Source: Alphaproteobacteria bacterium (GTDB lineage Bacteria > Pseudomonadota > Alphaproteobacteria > Rickettsiales > UBA8987). From it: 9,938 bases of DNA. Within the stretch, counting starts at the first letter, position 1. Each line of letters opens with the position of its first letter. The DNA lies in NCBI GenBank assembly GCA_003531345.1, contig DQGZ01000223.1, positions 1 to 9,938 on the forward strand. Reading direction: 5' to 3'. Below are positions 1 to 7,057 of the stretch, piece after piece. The translations under genes were made by a program, and so were the position numbers. The notes beneath the pieces are model-generated. The model searched no databases and had not been told where the DNA came from. It worked only from the letters and a program-made list of their open reading frames with translations.

Positions 1-102
1 AAAACATGCGAAGCATACAAAGCTTTAGCTTTGTTACTTTAACAGTGTCAAATTCATGTAATATATGTAATTTAGGAAGCTACTTATTATAACACTCTGT
101 TA
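1..102. repeat. Left copy of 102-bp direct repeat
   Basis: This copy matches 5204-5305 at 101 of 102 positions; the only difference is position 47 (G here, A at 5250). It starts at the window edge, so it may extend further left. It holds a hairpin ATGC-GAA-GCAT (6-16), a 7-bp stem with a TTTA loop (17-23/28-34), and an imperfect inverted repeat, TAACAGTGT (40-48) against ACACTCTGTTA (92-102). The structure suggests a transposon end or a small non-autonomous mobile repeat. I do not recognise the family. Confidence 0.93.
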
Positions 103-137
103 TTAAAAGACTTTTGAGTGATTAAACATTACTAGAA

Positions 138-165
138 ATATTACCTAATTTTTTTATGGTAATAT
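138..165. other. Hairpin with 8-bp AT-rich stem
   Basis: ATATTACC (138-145) is complementary to GGTAATAT (158-165) around a 12-base T-rich loop, followed by ATTTTA. It could be a weak terminator for transcription entering from the left or part of the regulatory region of the downstream HTH gene. The remainder of 103-321 has no gene. A possible longer pairing there is CTCACA (210-215) with TGTGAG (281-286). Confidence 0.3.
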
Positions 166-321
166 ATTTTAAGTGAAATATAAAAGCTTACACAGACGAG
201 CCCTAAGCGCTCACATAATAAATTCCACATAAACACTAGTATTTGCCTTGTTCTAAGGCCTTTAGCCTATGGCGAAATAGTGTGAGTTATAAATACTTTC
301 AGCAACTAAAGAAGAACTAGT

Positions 322-513
322 ATGACTGAAAGTAACAATAAAATTTCTACATTCTTAACGGAAGATCAAACCTGTAAATTACTGAGCTTGAATAAATCTA
401 CTTTGCGTAGATGGCGGATTCTTAAGAAAAATCTGCCGTTTGTAAAGATGGGCAGACATGTGAGGTATAGGTATGAAGATCTAAAAGCCTTCATCAATAA
501 CAACATCAACTAA
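322..513 (+). CDS. AlpA-like helix-turn-helix DNA-binding protein
   Basis: This is a 63-residue protein that is almost entirely one winged helix-turn-helix of the excisionase/AlpA (HTH_17, MerR-like) type. Residues 11-26 form the first helices (FLTEDQTCKLLSL). The recognition part is around KSTLRRWR, and the wing and final helix are MGRHVRYRYEDLKAFI (residues 43-58). In this family such proteins act as excisionases or as transcriptional activators of integrase genes in prophages and genomic islands. The ATG at 322 is preceded by a purine-rich GAAGAA that could serve as ribosome binding site. A Toprim primase follows 57 bp downstream in the same direction, an arrangement typical of P4-like satellite elements. 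No integrase is adjacent, so whether it acts in excision or transcription cannot be told. Confidence 0.85.
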   Translation: MTESNNKISTFLTEDQTCKLLSLNKSTLRRWRILKKNLPFVKMGRHVRYRYEDLKAFINNNIN

Positions 514-570
514 ACTTGGACAGGCGGATTATACCACATAACCGCCTGCCTATTCAACTGCGAGGAAAAC

Positions 571-1536
571 ATGCAATCGAATTCAGAGAAATTTAGCCAG
601 TATATGGCTTCTAAAGGTATTTATCATGAAGGTTTAATAATCTCCGACAATAAATTCCACAGATGGAACAAAGCAAAATTATGGTACATCTTTAACGAAA
701 CTTATGGTGCTTTCGGCAATTGGTCCACCGGGGAGAAATATAGTTGGTCTATCAATGATTCTGGAGATGTTAAAGTTTCTAAAAAACTTCAGGAGAAAGC
801 TATTTCAGCAACTTCAGAAACTGAAAATAAGATATCAAAGCAAAATGATGCAGCCAGAGTAATGGCTAAAAGAATATTGGACAAGGCTGTTGCAGCAACT
901 GATGACAATCCGTATCTACAATCGAAACAAGTTGGAAGTCACAACCTGTTACAAATCAATGATACTTTAGTTGTTCCAGCATATAGTGTTAATGGTGAAG
1001 TAACCACTATTCAATTCATTACAACTGATCAAAAGCGCTTTTTAAAAGGTGGTAAAAAGAGAGGGTCATTTTTTGTTTTTGGTAATCTGGAACAAGCAAA
1101 AGGTAAAAAAGTTTACATTGCTGAAGGTGTTGCAACCGCTGCAACTGTATATGAAGCTTCAGGCGATACAACTGTATGTGCCTTTGATGCTGGGAACATT
1201 GTAGCAGTGTGCGATGCATTGTTTTACAAACTTTCTGGTTGTGATGTTGTGATAGCAGCTGACAATGACCAATGGAAAGATACAAACACAGGAATTGAAC
1301 AGGCGGAGATTGCAGCAGCAAAATATGGTTACAGTATTACCTACCCTGATTTCACATGGCTTGACGAAGCAACTAAACCTACCGACTTTAATGATCTGCA
1401 ACAGTTAAGTGGGCTTGATAAAGTGAAGGAACAACTTCAGAATATTAAAACTATTACCAAACTTCCAGAAGGTTTTGAACTTAGAAAAGATGGGATCTAT
1501 CATTCAGATAGGCTAGAATTCATGTTATCGAACTAA
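571..1536 (+). CDS. Toprim-domain primase, probably C-terminally truncated
   Basis: This 321-aa protein would synthesise primers for replication of a plasmid, phage or satellite element. The start has a good ribosome binding site (GAGGAAAAC just before the ATG). The Toprim fold lies at about residues 178-275: the catalytic glutamate is in AEG (E185), the metal-binding pair is in AADND (D231, D233), and TDFNDL (271-276) is the usual motif near the domain end. Residues 1-65 look like the N-terminal primase-associated region. Residues 299-312 (PEGFELRKDGIYHS) resemble the opening of a DUF927-type helicase domain in longer phage and plasmid primase-helicases, but the frame stops nine residues later. 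I infer loss of the helicase half, so this is probably a non-functional or primase-only remnant. It forms a unit with the AlpA-like gene. Confidence 0.82.
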   Translation: MQSNSEKFSQYMASKGIYHEGLIISDNKFHRWNKAKLWYIFNETYGAFGNWSTGEKYSWSINDSGDVKVSKKLQEKAISATSETENKISKQNDAARVMAKRILDKAVAATDDNPYLQSKQVGSHNLLQINDTLVVPAYSVNGEVTTIQFITTDQKRFLKGGKKRGSFFVFGNLEQAKGKKVYIAEGVATAATVYEASGDTTVCAFDAGNIVAVCDALFYKLSGCDVVIAADNDQWKDTNTGIEQAEIAAAKYGYSITYPDFTWLDEATKPTDFNDLQQLSGLDKVKEQLQNIKTITKLPEGFELRKDGIYHSDRLEFMLSN

Positions 1537-1667
1537 GTCGTTGAAATTAAATAATTTGGCTAGCGCAATGATATTGCCGTGCTGACATTTATGCTGTTCT
1601 TTGTGTATTTCTATGAATGCTTATCAGCAACTAAAGCGTCCCCAATAATTGTTATTTGAAGTCTTTA

Positions 1668-2294
1668 TTATCTTACCATCTTAAATTCTATAGGTATTAG
1701 CGCATTTATTTTTCTTTTAGATTTTTTGAATCTCCATTTTTTTACTGCGTCTAAGGCTGATTTATCAAGAATTTCAAACCCACTAGATTTTTGAATTTTT
1801 ACTCTTGAAACATTGCCATTTTTTAAAATTTCTATCGCTAGCAAAGCTTTTCCTTCCATACTTCTGCGCTTGGCAGATGCTGGATATTGGGGTGCAGGGT
1901 TATATAAATAATTCAAATTATTAGCTAAAATAAAAGGGGCGCTTCTGGTATTTTTTACTGAATTATTATTTTGAACACTTGATTTATTTTCTGCTGAGTT
2001 TTCTGGTGCTTTATTTTCTTTATTTACATTTTGTAAAGCAGATTTTTTTACAGTTAAAATCTGCTTTGTAACTTTTGCTTCTATTTCTGTATTTTGTAAT
2101 GGCTTTTGCTGAGTTTTTTTTTCAACAAAATTTTCTATCTGCGGCAAGTGGATTAAAGATATTTGGGTAATATTTTTGTTATGTGTTGCGTTGTTTACAA
2201 AAAATATCGTAGCAAAAATAATTAACCCATGCACAACCATTGATACGGTAATTGGCATGTAGTTATTAAAAATATTTTTACTAGTTAGTATCAT
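1668..2294 (-). CDS. tonB: TonB energy-transducing protein
   Basis: TonB links proton motive force in the inner membrane to outer-membrane receptors. This 208-aa protein has a short cytoplasmic N-terminus, one membrane segment at about residues 14-33, a long periplasmic linker, and a TonB C-terminal domain at about 132-208. Recognisable C-domain features are QYPASAKRR (136-144), EG at 147-148, GNVSRVKIQKSSG (160-172), LDKSALDAVKKWRF (176-189) and the final IPIEF. The linker is rich in Lys, Asn, Gln and Glu rather than the usual Pro-Glu/Pro-Lys repeats. It lies 193 bp downstream of the receptor on the same strand and probably serves it; no exbB or exbD is in the window. No Shine-Dalgarno is seen at the chosen ATG, and Met13 (ATG at 2258) is an alternative start that would still keep the membrane segment. 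Confidence 0.9.
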   Translation of the reverse strand: MILTSKNIFNNYMPITVSMVVHGLIIFATIFFVNNATHNKNITQISLIHLPQIENFVEKKTQQKPLQNTEIEAKVTKQILTVKKSALQNVNKENKAPENSAENKSSVQNNNSVKNTRSAPFILANNLNYLYNPAPQYPASAKRRSMEGKALLAIEILKNGNVSRVKIQKSSGFEILDKSALDAVKKWRFKKSKRKINALIPIEFKMVR

Positions 2295-2314
2295 TATATT
2301 TTATTGTTTTTATT

Positions 2315-2350
2315 GGATCCCCAGTTTCGCTATCGCTTACTGAGCATGAC
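2315..2350. repeat. Degenerate palindromic (REP-like) element
   Basis: Between the receptor and tonB, GGATCCCCAGT (2315-2325) and ACTGAGCATGAC (2339-2350) look like the arms of a decayed palindrome of the GGATCCCC...GGGGATGAC type seen as dispersed intergenic repeats in many bacteria. Only CAGT/ACTG still pairs; the right arm has lost its G run. The family assignment is from memory of the pattern, so confidence is low. Confidence 0.3.
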
Positions 2351-2487
2351 TATAGAGAGATCTGCCATCTTCATCGAATGTAATGAAGCTGGAGATCAAA
2401 AACTTATAATACGCCTCACATTAATTTACTATAAATTACCTCTTAGCCCTCATTATTACCAATTCTCAGGAAATGGGGTAATCACCA

Positions 2488-4722
2488 CTAGAACTCTAGC
2501 TTAACGCCAAACATTATTGAAAGCGGCAAGCCTGGCCTTACACCTGAAGGGCGTCTTGAAGAAATGTAAGTTTCATCAAGTAGGTTTTCAACTTTGGTAT
2601 AAGCGGTTACATTTTTTGTTACATCATATTCTGCTGCTGCGTCAAACACCCAATGTGATTTTATAAGGTTTTCTGCTGGAATTGCACCTTTACCTGCTAC
2701 ACTTCGCATATCACCGGTATGTTTTGCGCCAACTGAAAAGCCCCATTGGTCGGTGTTAAATTCTGCTGCTAAATATAATTGGTCTTGCGCTATATATGGC
2801 AGCTCAAAGCCTTTTTGCACAGCTCCCCATTCATCAAAACTACTTACAAAACTACTTTGGAATTTTGCATTAGTGTAAGTATAAGTTGCCGAAAGCGGAA
2901 TATTATAAGCCTTACTAAAACCCAATATTTGCGCAACATCATATTGCAACACTGTTTCTAAGCCACTAACTTTTACCTTACCACCATTAAAGGCATCACC
3001 AGTGCTGCTGCCGCCTGATGCTGCGGTTTCTCTGCCCAACAGGTTTTCATAATCAGTAAGGAATGTAAAAATTTCACCAATCCAATTATTTTTTGCAAAT
3101 CTTGTTCCTAGTTCATAATTTATGCTTTTTTCTTCATCCGTAAAGCTTGCTGAAGTTGCGCTATTAGGAATGCTTGGCGGCGCAAAACCTTTGTGAACAC
3201 CACCAACTAAACTTACATAATCATTTAGCTGATATGTTACGCCAACACCAGGAATTAAAACATTAATTTCATTTTCAAATGCTACTAAGTTTGTGCCTGT
3301 TCTGCTTGGGTCTACGGTTCCAAAATTTTGTGACTTTAAATTTATTTTCTCAAAACGCACACCAGGGTTAACCACCCATTTATTCCATGAAATTTCATTA
3401 TTTAAAAATGTACTGATGGCTTTTGCACTGCTGATTTGGTTCCCACCACTGCCTGGGGCACCTGTGCTTACAATATTTGCAACACCATTTACCATGTCAA
3501 ACCTGTCATCACGCTGGAACCTGTCTTCTTCGTCTCTGTGAAGGCGAACACCAAATTCAAGCTTATTTGCAATATCTGAAATATTATAATTATATGCAAG
3601 GTTTGATTGAATTCCGCGTGAAAGATATTCCCTTGCGCCATCACGAATTCCAAAAGTTCCGCCTGTTGTATTGCCTGATTTTATAGCATCAATATATGCT
3701 TGATTTGCTGATTGATTTGAAAATATTGCGCCGATACTTCTTGAAACACTTCCTATTCTAACACTTTCAAGCTTATACCAAGAACGCTCCATTGCCCTGT
3801 TATATATTGTTGTGTTTACAACCATATCTGGGTTAATTTCAAACAAATGGCTAAGCGCAACTTGGTTTGCGGCAACATCCATTTTATCTAGTTGGCTTGC
3901 GCCGTATCTTCTATTTGGTTTATTGTTGAAGTCTACATCTGTAAGCCCAAGGTAAGTTTCGTTTGAAACCTCATCATAAGTGCCGAATTTCAATTCAAAT
4001 TCCTGATAGAAATCTTTGTCTGAAACTAGCCTTAACTTACCAAGAATATCTTTGGTGTCATAGCCTGTGCCTCTGGTTGTGAAATCAGTTTTTTTGAAGC
4101 CTTCAGTTTCACGATTAAAGGCGTTTAACATTAAGCCTATGTTATCTGTGCTTGTGCCTGTGGTTACGCCATATCTGTAAGTTTTGTTGTTACCAGCTTC
4201 TGCAATTATTTTTGCTGAATTTTCAAGCGGAATTGCTTTTGTAACTAAATTCAAAATTCCGTTAGTTGTTCTTGGTCCATATTTAACAGAACCTGAACCC
4301 TTTATAACTTCAATTGATTCCATTCTGTCCATATTCGGGAAATAATATGCACTTGGTGCTGCATATGGCGCTGGCGCTGCTAATATTCCATCTTCCATCA
4401 GAGTGATATCTGCACTGCGGTTTGACCTTCCGCCACGAATTGCAACATTGGGGCGCAAACCATAACCATCTTCTTCCTGAATTTGTACACCAGTAACTTC
4501 TTTTAACGCCCTGTTAATATCTGTATATTGGTGTTTTTCTAATTTTTCTTTTGAAACTATGGTTGCTGAACCTGCAATCTCTTTCCTTCTATCTTCTGTT
4601 CCGATAACTGTTACGGTATCAAGTATTAGGTTGTTTTCAGATTTATTTGCAAGTGATGATGATGCAAAACTTGATAAAATTATTGGCAGGCATGTTGCTA
4701 TCAGAATTTTTTGTTTTCTCAT
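2488..4722 (-). CDS. TonB-dependent outer-membrane receptor, FecA-like ferric siderophore/citrate type
   Basis: This 744-aa outer-membrane transporter probably imports a ferric chelate. Residues 1-25 are a signal peptide ending in SSLA. A TonB box candidate is LDTVTVIG (34-41). The plug spans about 47-165 and contains RALKEVTGVQIQEEDGYG (71-88), LRPNVAIRGG (89-98), LMEDGILAAPAPYAAP (108-123), and IEVIKGSGSVKYGPRTTNGILNLV (137-160) read as motifs; this pattern closely recalls the ferric dicitrate receptor FecA. The rest is a beta-barrel ending in the expected terminal Phe744. Unlike FecA it has no N-terminal signalling domain, and no fecI/fecR genes are near, so control is probably by Fur alone. 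Two Fur boxes and a consensus -35 lie upstream, and tonB follows. The frame is intact and of normal length. No clear Shine-Dalgarno precedes the ATG. The exact substrate cannot be read from sequence. Confidence 0.92.
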   Translation of the reverse strand: MRKQKILIATCLPIILSSFASSSLANKSENNLILDTVTVIGTEDRRKEIAGSATIVSKEKLEKHQYTDINRALKEVTGVQIQEEDGYGLRPNVAIRGGRSNRSADITLMEDGILAAPAPYAAPSAYYFPNMDRMESIEVIKGSGSVKYGPRTTNGILNLVTKAIPLENSAKIIAEAGNNKTYRYGVTTGTSTDNIGLMLNAFNRETEGFKKTDFTTRGTGYDTKDILGKLRLVSDKDFYQEFELKFGTYDEVSNETYLGLTDVDFNNKPNRRYGASQLDKMDVAANQVALSHLFEINPDMVVNTTIYNRAMERSWYKLESVRIGSVSRSIGAIFSNQSANQAYIDAIKSGNTTGGTFGIRDGAREYLSRGIQSNLAYNYNISDIANKLEFGVRLHRDEEDRFQRDDRFDMVNGVANIVSTGAPGSGGNQISSAKAISTFLNNEISWNKWVVNPGVRFEKINLKSQNFGTVDPSRTGTNLVAFENEINVLIPGVGVTYQLNDYVSLVGGVHKGFAPPSIPNSATSASFTDEEKSINYELGTRFAKNNWIGEIFTFLTDYENLLGRETAASGGSSTGDAFNGGKVKVSGLETVLQYDVAQILGFSKAYNIPLSATYTYTNAKFQSSFVSSFDEWGAVQKGFELPYIAQDQLYLAAEFNTDQWGFSVGAKHTGDMRSVAGKGAIPAENLIKSHWVFDAAAEYDVTKNVTAYTKVENLLDETYISSRRPSGVRPGLPLSIMFGVKLEF

Positions 4723-4747
4723 GTTTGATTACAGCTTTTAATATAGA

Positions 4748-4762
4748 CGATAATGATTATCA
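4748..4762. promoter_or_regulatory. Fur box, promoter-downstream copy
   Basis: CGATAATGATTATCA matches the 7-1-7 Fur consensus TGATAATNATTATCA at 14 of 15 positions. It lies 26 bp upstream of the receptor start codon and just downstream of the predicted transcription start, so iron-loaded Fur bound here would block transcription. Confidence 0.85.
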
Positions 4763-4773
4763 TTACTGACGCA

Positions 4774-4801
4774 TAGATACTTCTGAAATTTTAATTGTCA
4801 A
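4774..4801 (-). promoter_or_regulatory. Receptor promoter
   Basis: Read on the minus strand, TTGACA (4801-4796) is a perfect -35 box and TATCTA (4779-4774) a plausible -10, with a 16-bp spacer. The start site would be near 4767, giving a leader of about 45 bases. The promoter sits between two Fur boxes, one of which abuts the -35. Confidence 0.65.
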
Positions 4802-4818
4802 TGATAATTATTATCATT
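4800..4818. promoter_or_regulatory. Fur box, -35-proximal copy
   Basis: AATGATAATTATTATCATT is a perfect 19-bp inverted repeat around a central T, and its core (4802-4816) matches TGATAATNATTATCA at every defined position. It overlaps or abuts the -35 box of the receptor promoter, so Fur binding should exclude RNA polymerase. Confidence 0.9.
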
Positions 4819-5203
4819 TAGATTTATAGGTTACTTATTCTACAAATTTTATATTATGGCGGTAATACCAGTTCGATTCCTGATAAAAATAGTAAAAGTT
4901 TATGTATGTTCGCTGAAAACCGCCTACAACCAGTGTTTTTGCTAGCATAATCGTCGGCATGATAATTTAAATAAAAACCCAATATCATTGTTTTTTAGAG
5001 ACTTATGCTGGCGGCACTACAGCCGTCGGGGTCACCATTTCAAGCGTTTTCGCATATATTTCAATAGGTTATTGCGGGGTTAAATCCCTAAATTCTGATG
5101 GCATCTCACCAATAGCTAAGCCGGGGGGCTAATGTTTTTAGCAATTTAAAAATAGATGTCTTGAAAATTGCTATAATTTTAACAGTAGTATAGTTTAAAG
5201 ATT
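4819..5203. other. Intergenic stretch without a confident gene
   Basis: Upstream of the receptor promoter and before the right repeat I find no confident gene. The region has GGCGGT (4858-4863) complementary to ACCGCC (4919-4924), enclosing a T-loop-like GTTCGATTC. There is a GC-rich islet at about 5006-5036 in otherwise AT-rich DNA. A short open frame on the plus strand (4971-5132, 53 codons, no ATG) could be a gene remnant. These hints are compatible with a decayed gene or an unidentified structured RNA; none is decisive. Confidence 0.4.
5139..5173 (+). terminator. Inverted repeat, possible terminator
   Basis: TAGCAATTT (5139-5147) pairs perfectly with AAATTGCTA (5165-5173) across a 17-base loop and is followed by the T-rich TAATTTT. 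It is placed just left of the right 102-bp repeat. It could be a weak intrinsic terminator or part of a mobile-element boundary. Confidence 0.35.
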
Positions 5204-5305
5204 AAAACATGCGAAGCATACAAAGCTTTAGCTTTGTTACTTTAACAGTATCAAATTCATGTAATATATGTAATTTAGGAAGCTACTTATTATAACACTC
5301 TGTTA
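5204..5305. repeat. Right copy of 102-bp direct repeat
   Basis: This copy has the same orientation as 1-102 with one mismatch (5250). Its left border cannot be fixed because the other copy begins at the window edge. Its right border is clear: the copies diverge after CTGTTA, with TTAAAAG following on the left and GCTATGGCG on the right. The right edge cuts directly into the coding frame at 5306, suggesting that the repeat, or the element it bounds, inserted into a gene. Confidence 0.93.
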
Positions 5306-5898
5306 GCTATGGCGATATAAAAACCTTAACTCATAATGCTGAAAAAGCTTTACTCGCTGATCAAAAACCTGACCCATTCAGAATATCCAGCTGGTCAAAA
5401 TGTTTAAGCTTCAAATACCCGAAAGAATATTCAATCTATGATTCAAGGGCTGTGTATGCTTTAAATGCGCTGTTACATGATGTCGGGCTTGGCCAAGGAG
5501 AAAAATATTTCCCATCAGTTCCTGGCAGGAATAAAGCTCTAGCTGCATTTGATGTAACAACAATGATAAGGCTTGATGAGATCATGAAGAATGATGAAAC
5601 CAAGAAAAACATGGTTGTTTACCTGAATGACAGGATAACAAACAAAAAAAGCAAAATGCCTGACTTAAACTTTTATGAAGCGGCAGAAGCATATCAGCCT
5701 TATAACAATTTATTGAAAGAAGTTAATAAACGGCTGTTTAAAAATGATAAGGACATTATAGCTAAATTTAAACAAAATCCTGTTGAGAACCTTACTGAAT
5801 ATCCTTTCATCACTGAAATGATCTTGTTCTATTTTGCTGATAAGAACATAGTTGAAAATCTGGTAAGCAATTACCCTCGTTACGCGAAAGCTAACTGA
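5306..5898 (+). pseudogene. N-terminally truncated gene of unknown function
   Basis: From the end of the right repeat a frame is open for about 196 codons to TGA at 5896-5898. It extends a few codons into the repeat, where a TAA at 5293-5295 closes it. There is no ATG near the beginning; the first in-frame GTG is at 5452, inside an apparently conserved block, so I read this as a C-terminal fragment rather than an intact gene. Counting from 5308, FRISSWSK (24-31), YSIYDSRAVYALN (41-53), and YFPSVPGRNKAL (67-78) look like family motifs. A Y-rich helical region (EAAEAYQPYNNLL) follows. I do not recognise the family. The N-terminal part is expected left of position 1 if the repeat-bounded element inserted as one unit. 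A shorter product from GTG 5452 (148 aa) cannot be excluded. Confidence 0.7.
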
Positions 5899-6022
5899 TG
5901 AGATAATCAGAGTTATATCATAAGTTGCGAATTTCTGCACTTTCTAAAGGGCTTCCAGTATTATTGATTTCACAACTGATTATAATATATTCAACCTGAA
6001 GTATTTTATCATCAGTTGAGTT

Positions 6023-6904
6023 GTGCCTGAAAAGAAAACAAGATTTGATAAACAAAAAGCAAGTGAAAAGCTTTTTCAGCTGATGGCTATGCCTTCCGGC
6101 TTTGATAAAAAGATCCTGGAAAAATTTTACCACATCTCGGAAGAAGTTGAGTATGATGATACCAAATATAAAAAACACGATGCGTTCTTTAAAAACAAGT
6201 TCAGCAAAGACCTAGCATTCTTTATTGATTCATTAAAAGAAGACTTCAACCTTGTTCTGGTTGGAGCTTATTTGAGCTATCTTCCAAACTCCGTAACCTC
6301 TGTAGAGCTTGATGATACTTTATCAGTCTTAAGTAAAAAAATTGAAGATCTAAGCCGAAATATAATTTTACTTAACTCAACAATATCTGAAATCGTGTTT
6401 AGTTTGACGGAAAAAGAGGAGAATTTTTCTGCCTTTCTTGAAACTAAAACTAAACCGATATTCACTAACTATAGTCGTGAATATTCCTCTTATATCAGGA
6501 AAAGCCCTAAAGAATTCAATGATTCTATTATAAAAGATGATTTCCAGAAAAACCTTTATTCTGCTCTTCAATATCTGAAATACACAATTGATAATATAAT
6601 AAACAATAAAGAGAAGCTGGTTGACCCTAACCTGCTAGAGAAAATCAAAGAGGAAAAAAACAAGGATTACTTCAACAAAATATCAGACCATCTAGTGCCT
6701 TATATCCGCAAGTATGAATATTTCAGTAAAATGAAAGATGTGGACTTTTTAGAATCATCAATAGCCCGGGATCTTCACACTAAAATGGTTATAGTATTTG
6801 GAGAGCTATATTTTTCGGAGCATATAAAAAAACTGACCTACAGAACAACCAGAGAGAAATATACAGTTCCAAGCTTCAAGAAACTAGTTAGTACAAAATC
6901 TTAG
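6023..6904 (+). CDS. Hypothetical protein, helical, 293 aa
   Basis: The product is not recognised. The frame is long and bounded upstream by TGA at 6017-6019, so GTG 6023 is the first usable start; its only ribosome-site hint is a weak GAG, and Met21 or Met23 are alternatives. The protein is rich in Lys, Glu, Asp, Ser and Phe and appears soluble and mostly alpha-helical, with no signal peptide or membrane segment. Residues about 95-133 (DDTLSVLSKKIEDL onward) are amphipathic and could form a coiled coil. A TATAAT at 5981-5986 may be a -10 box, though no well-spaced -35 is seen. It lies 124 bp after the truncated gene in the same direction. Confidence 0.75.
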   Translation: MPEKKTRFDKQKASEKLFQLMAMPSGFDKKILEKFYHISEEVEYDDTKYKKHDAFFKNKFSKDLAFFIDSLKEDFNLVLVGAYLSYLPNSVTSVELDDTLSVLSKKIEDLSRNIILLNSTISEIVFSLTEKEENFSAFLETKTKPIFTNYSREYSSYIRKSPKEFNDSIIKDDFQKNLYSALQYLKYTIDNIINNKEKLVDPNLLEKIKEEKNKDYFNKISDHLVPYIRKYEYFSKMKDVDFLESSIARDLHTKMVIVFGELYFSEHIKKLTYRTTREKYTVPSFKKLVSTKS

Positions 6905-7013
6905 TCCTATATAGGCAACCCCAGCGTAAAGACAATCGCTTCAAATTTCATAATAACAGAACCAAGCCAAGAGGCAGTTAATCCGACCAAAGATTTCTCT
7001 GCCCCTTAAGCCT

Positions 7014-7030
7014 CCTGAATGGCCTTCAGG
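7014..7030 (+). terminator. Short hairpin, possible weak terminator or attenuator
   Basis: CCTGAA (7014-7019) pairs with TTCAGG (7025-7030) around a 5-base loop and is followed by only TTTA. It lies between the 293-aa and 164-aa genes and covers the upstream alternative ATG of the latter, which argues for the later start at 7058. Confidence 0.35.
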
Positions 7031-7057
7031 TTTAGTAACCATAAAAACGAGGTAATT

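Noticed and set aside
299..1636. 13-bp direct repeat TCAGCAACTAAAG at 299-311 and 1624-1636 flanking the alpA-primase pair, a possible att pair
   Set aside because: A 13-base match somewhere in a 10-kb AT-rich window is expected by chance, and no integrase lies between the copies.
2304..2504. 66-codon plus-strand frame between tonB and the receptor
   Set aside because: It covers a degenerate palindromic repeat and overlaps the receptor end antisense, has no ribosome binding site, and has no protein-like pattern.
4858..4931. tRNA-like segment: GGCGGT/ACCGCC stem, GTTCGATTC loop and a following ACAACCA
   Set aside because: The T-loop motif is not adjacent to the 3' acceptor strand, and no D-arm or anticodon arm can be drawn, so a tRNA call is not supported.
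4990..5115. Possible permuted (two-piece) tmRNA, suggested by a T-loop-like GGGTTAAATCCC and ACCA
   Set aside because: No tag-peptide reading frame is visible and the acceptor strand does not follow the T arm, so the resemblance is too weak.
4971..5132. 53-codon open frame ending in SDGISPIAKPGG
   Set aside because: It has no start codon or ribosome site and no recognisable family; kept only as part of the structured intergenic finding.
7019..7057. Upstream ATG start for the 164-aa gene, giving 177 aa
   Set aside because: It lies inside a hairpin and lacks a ribosome binding site, while ATG 7058 has a good one.
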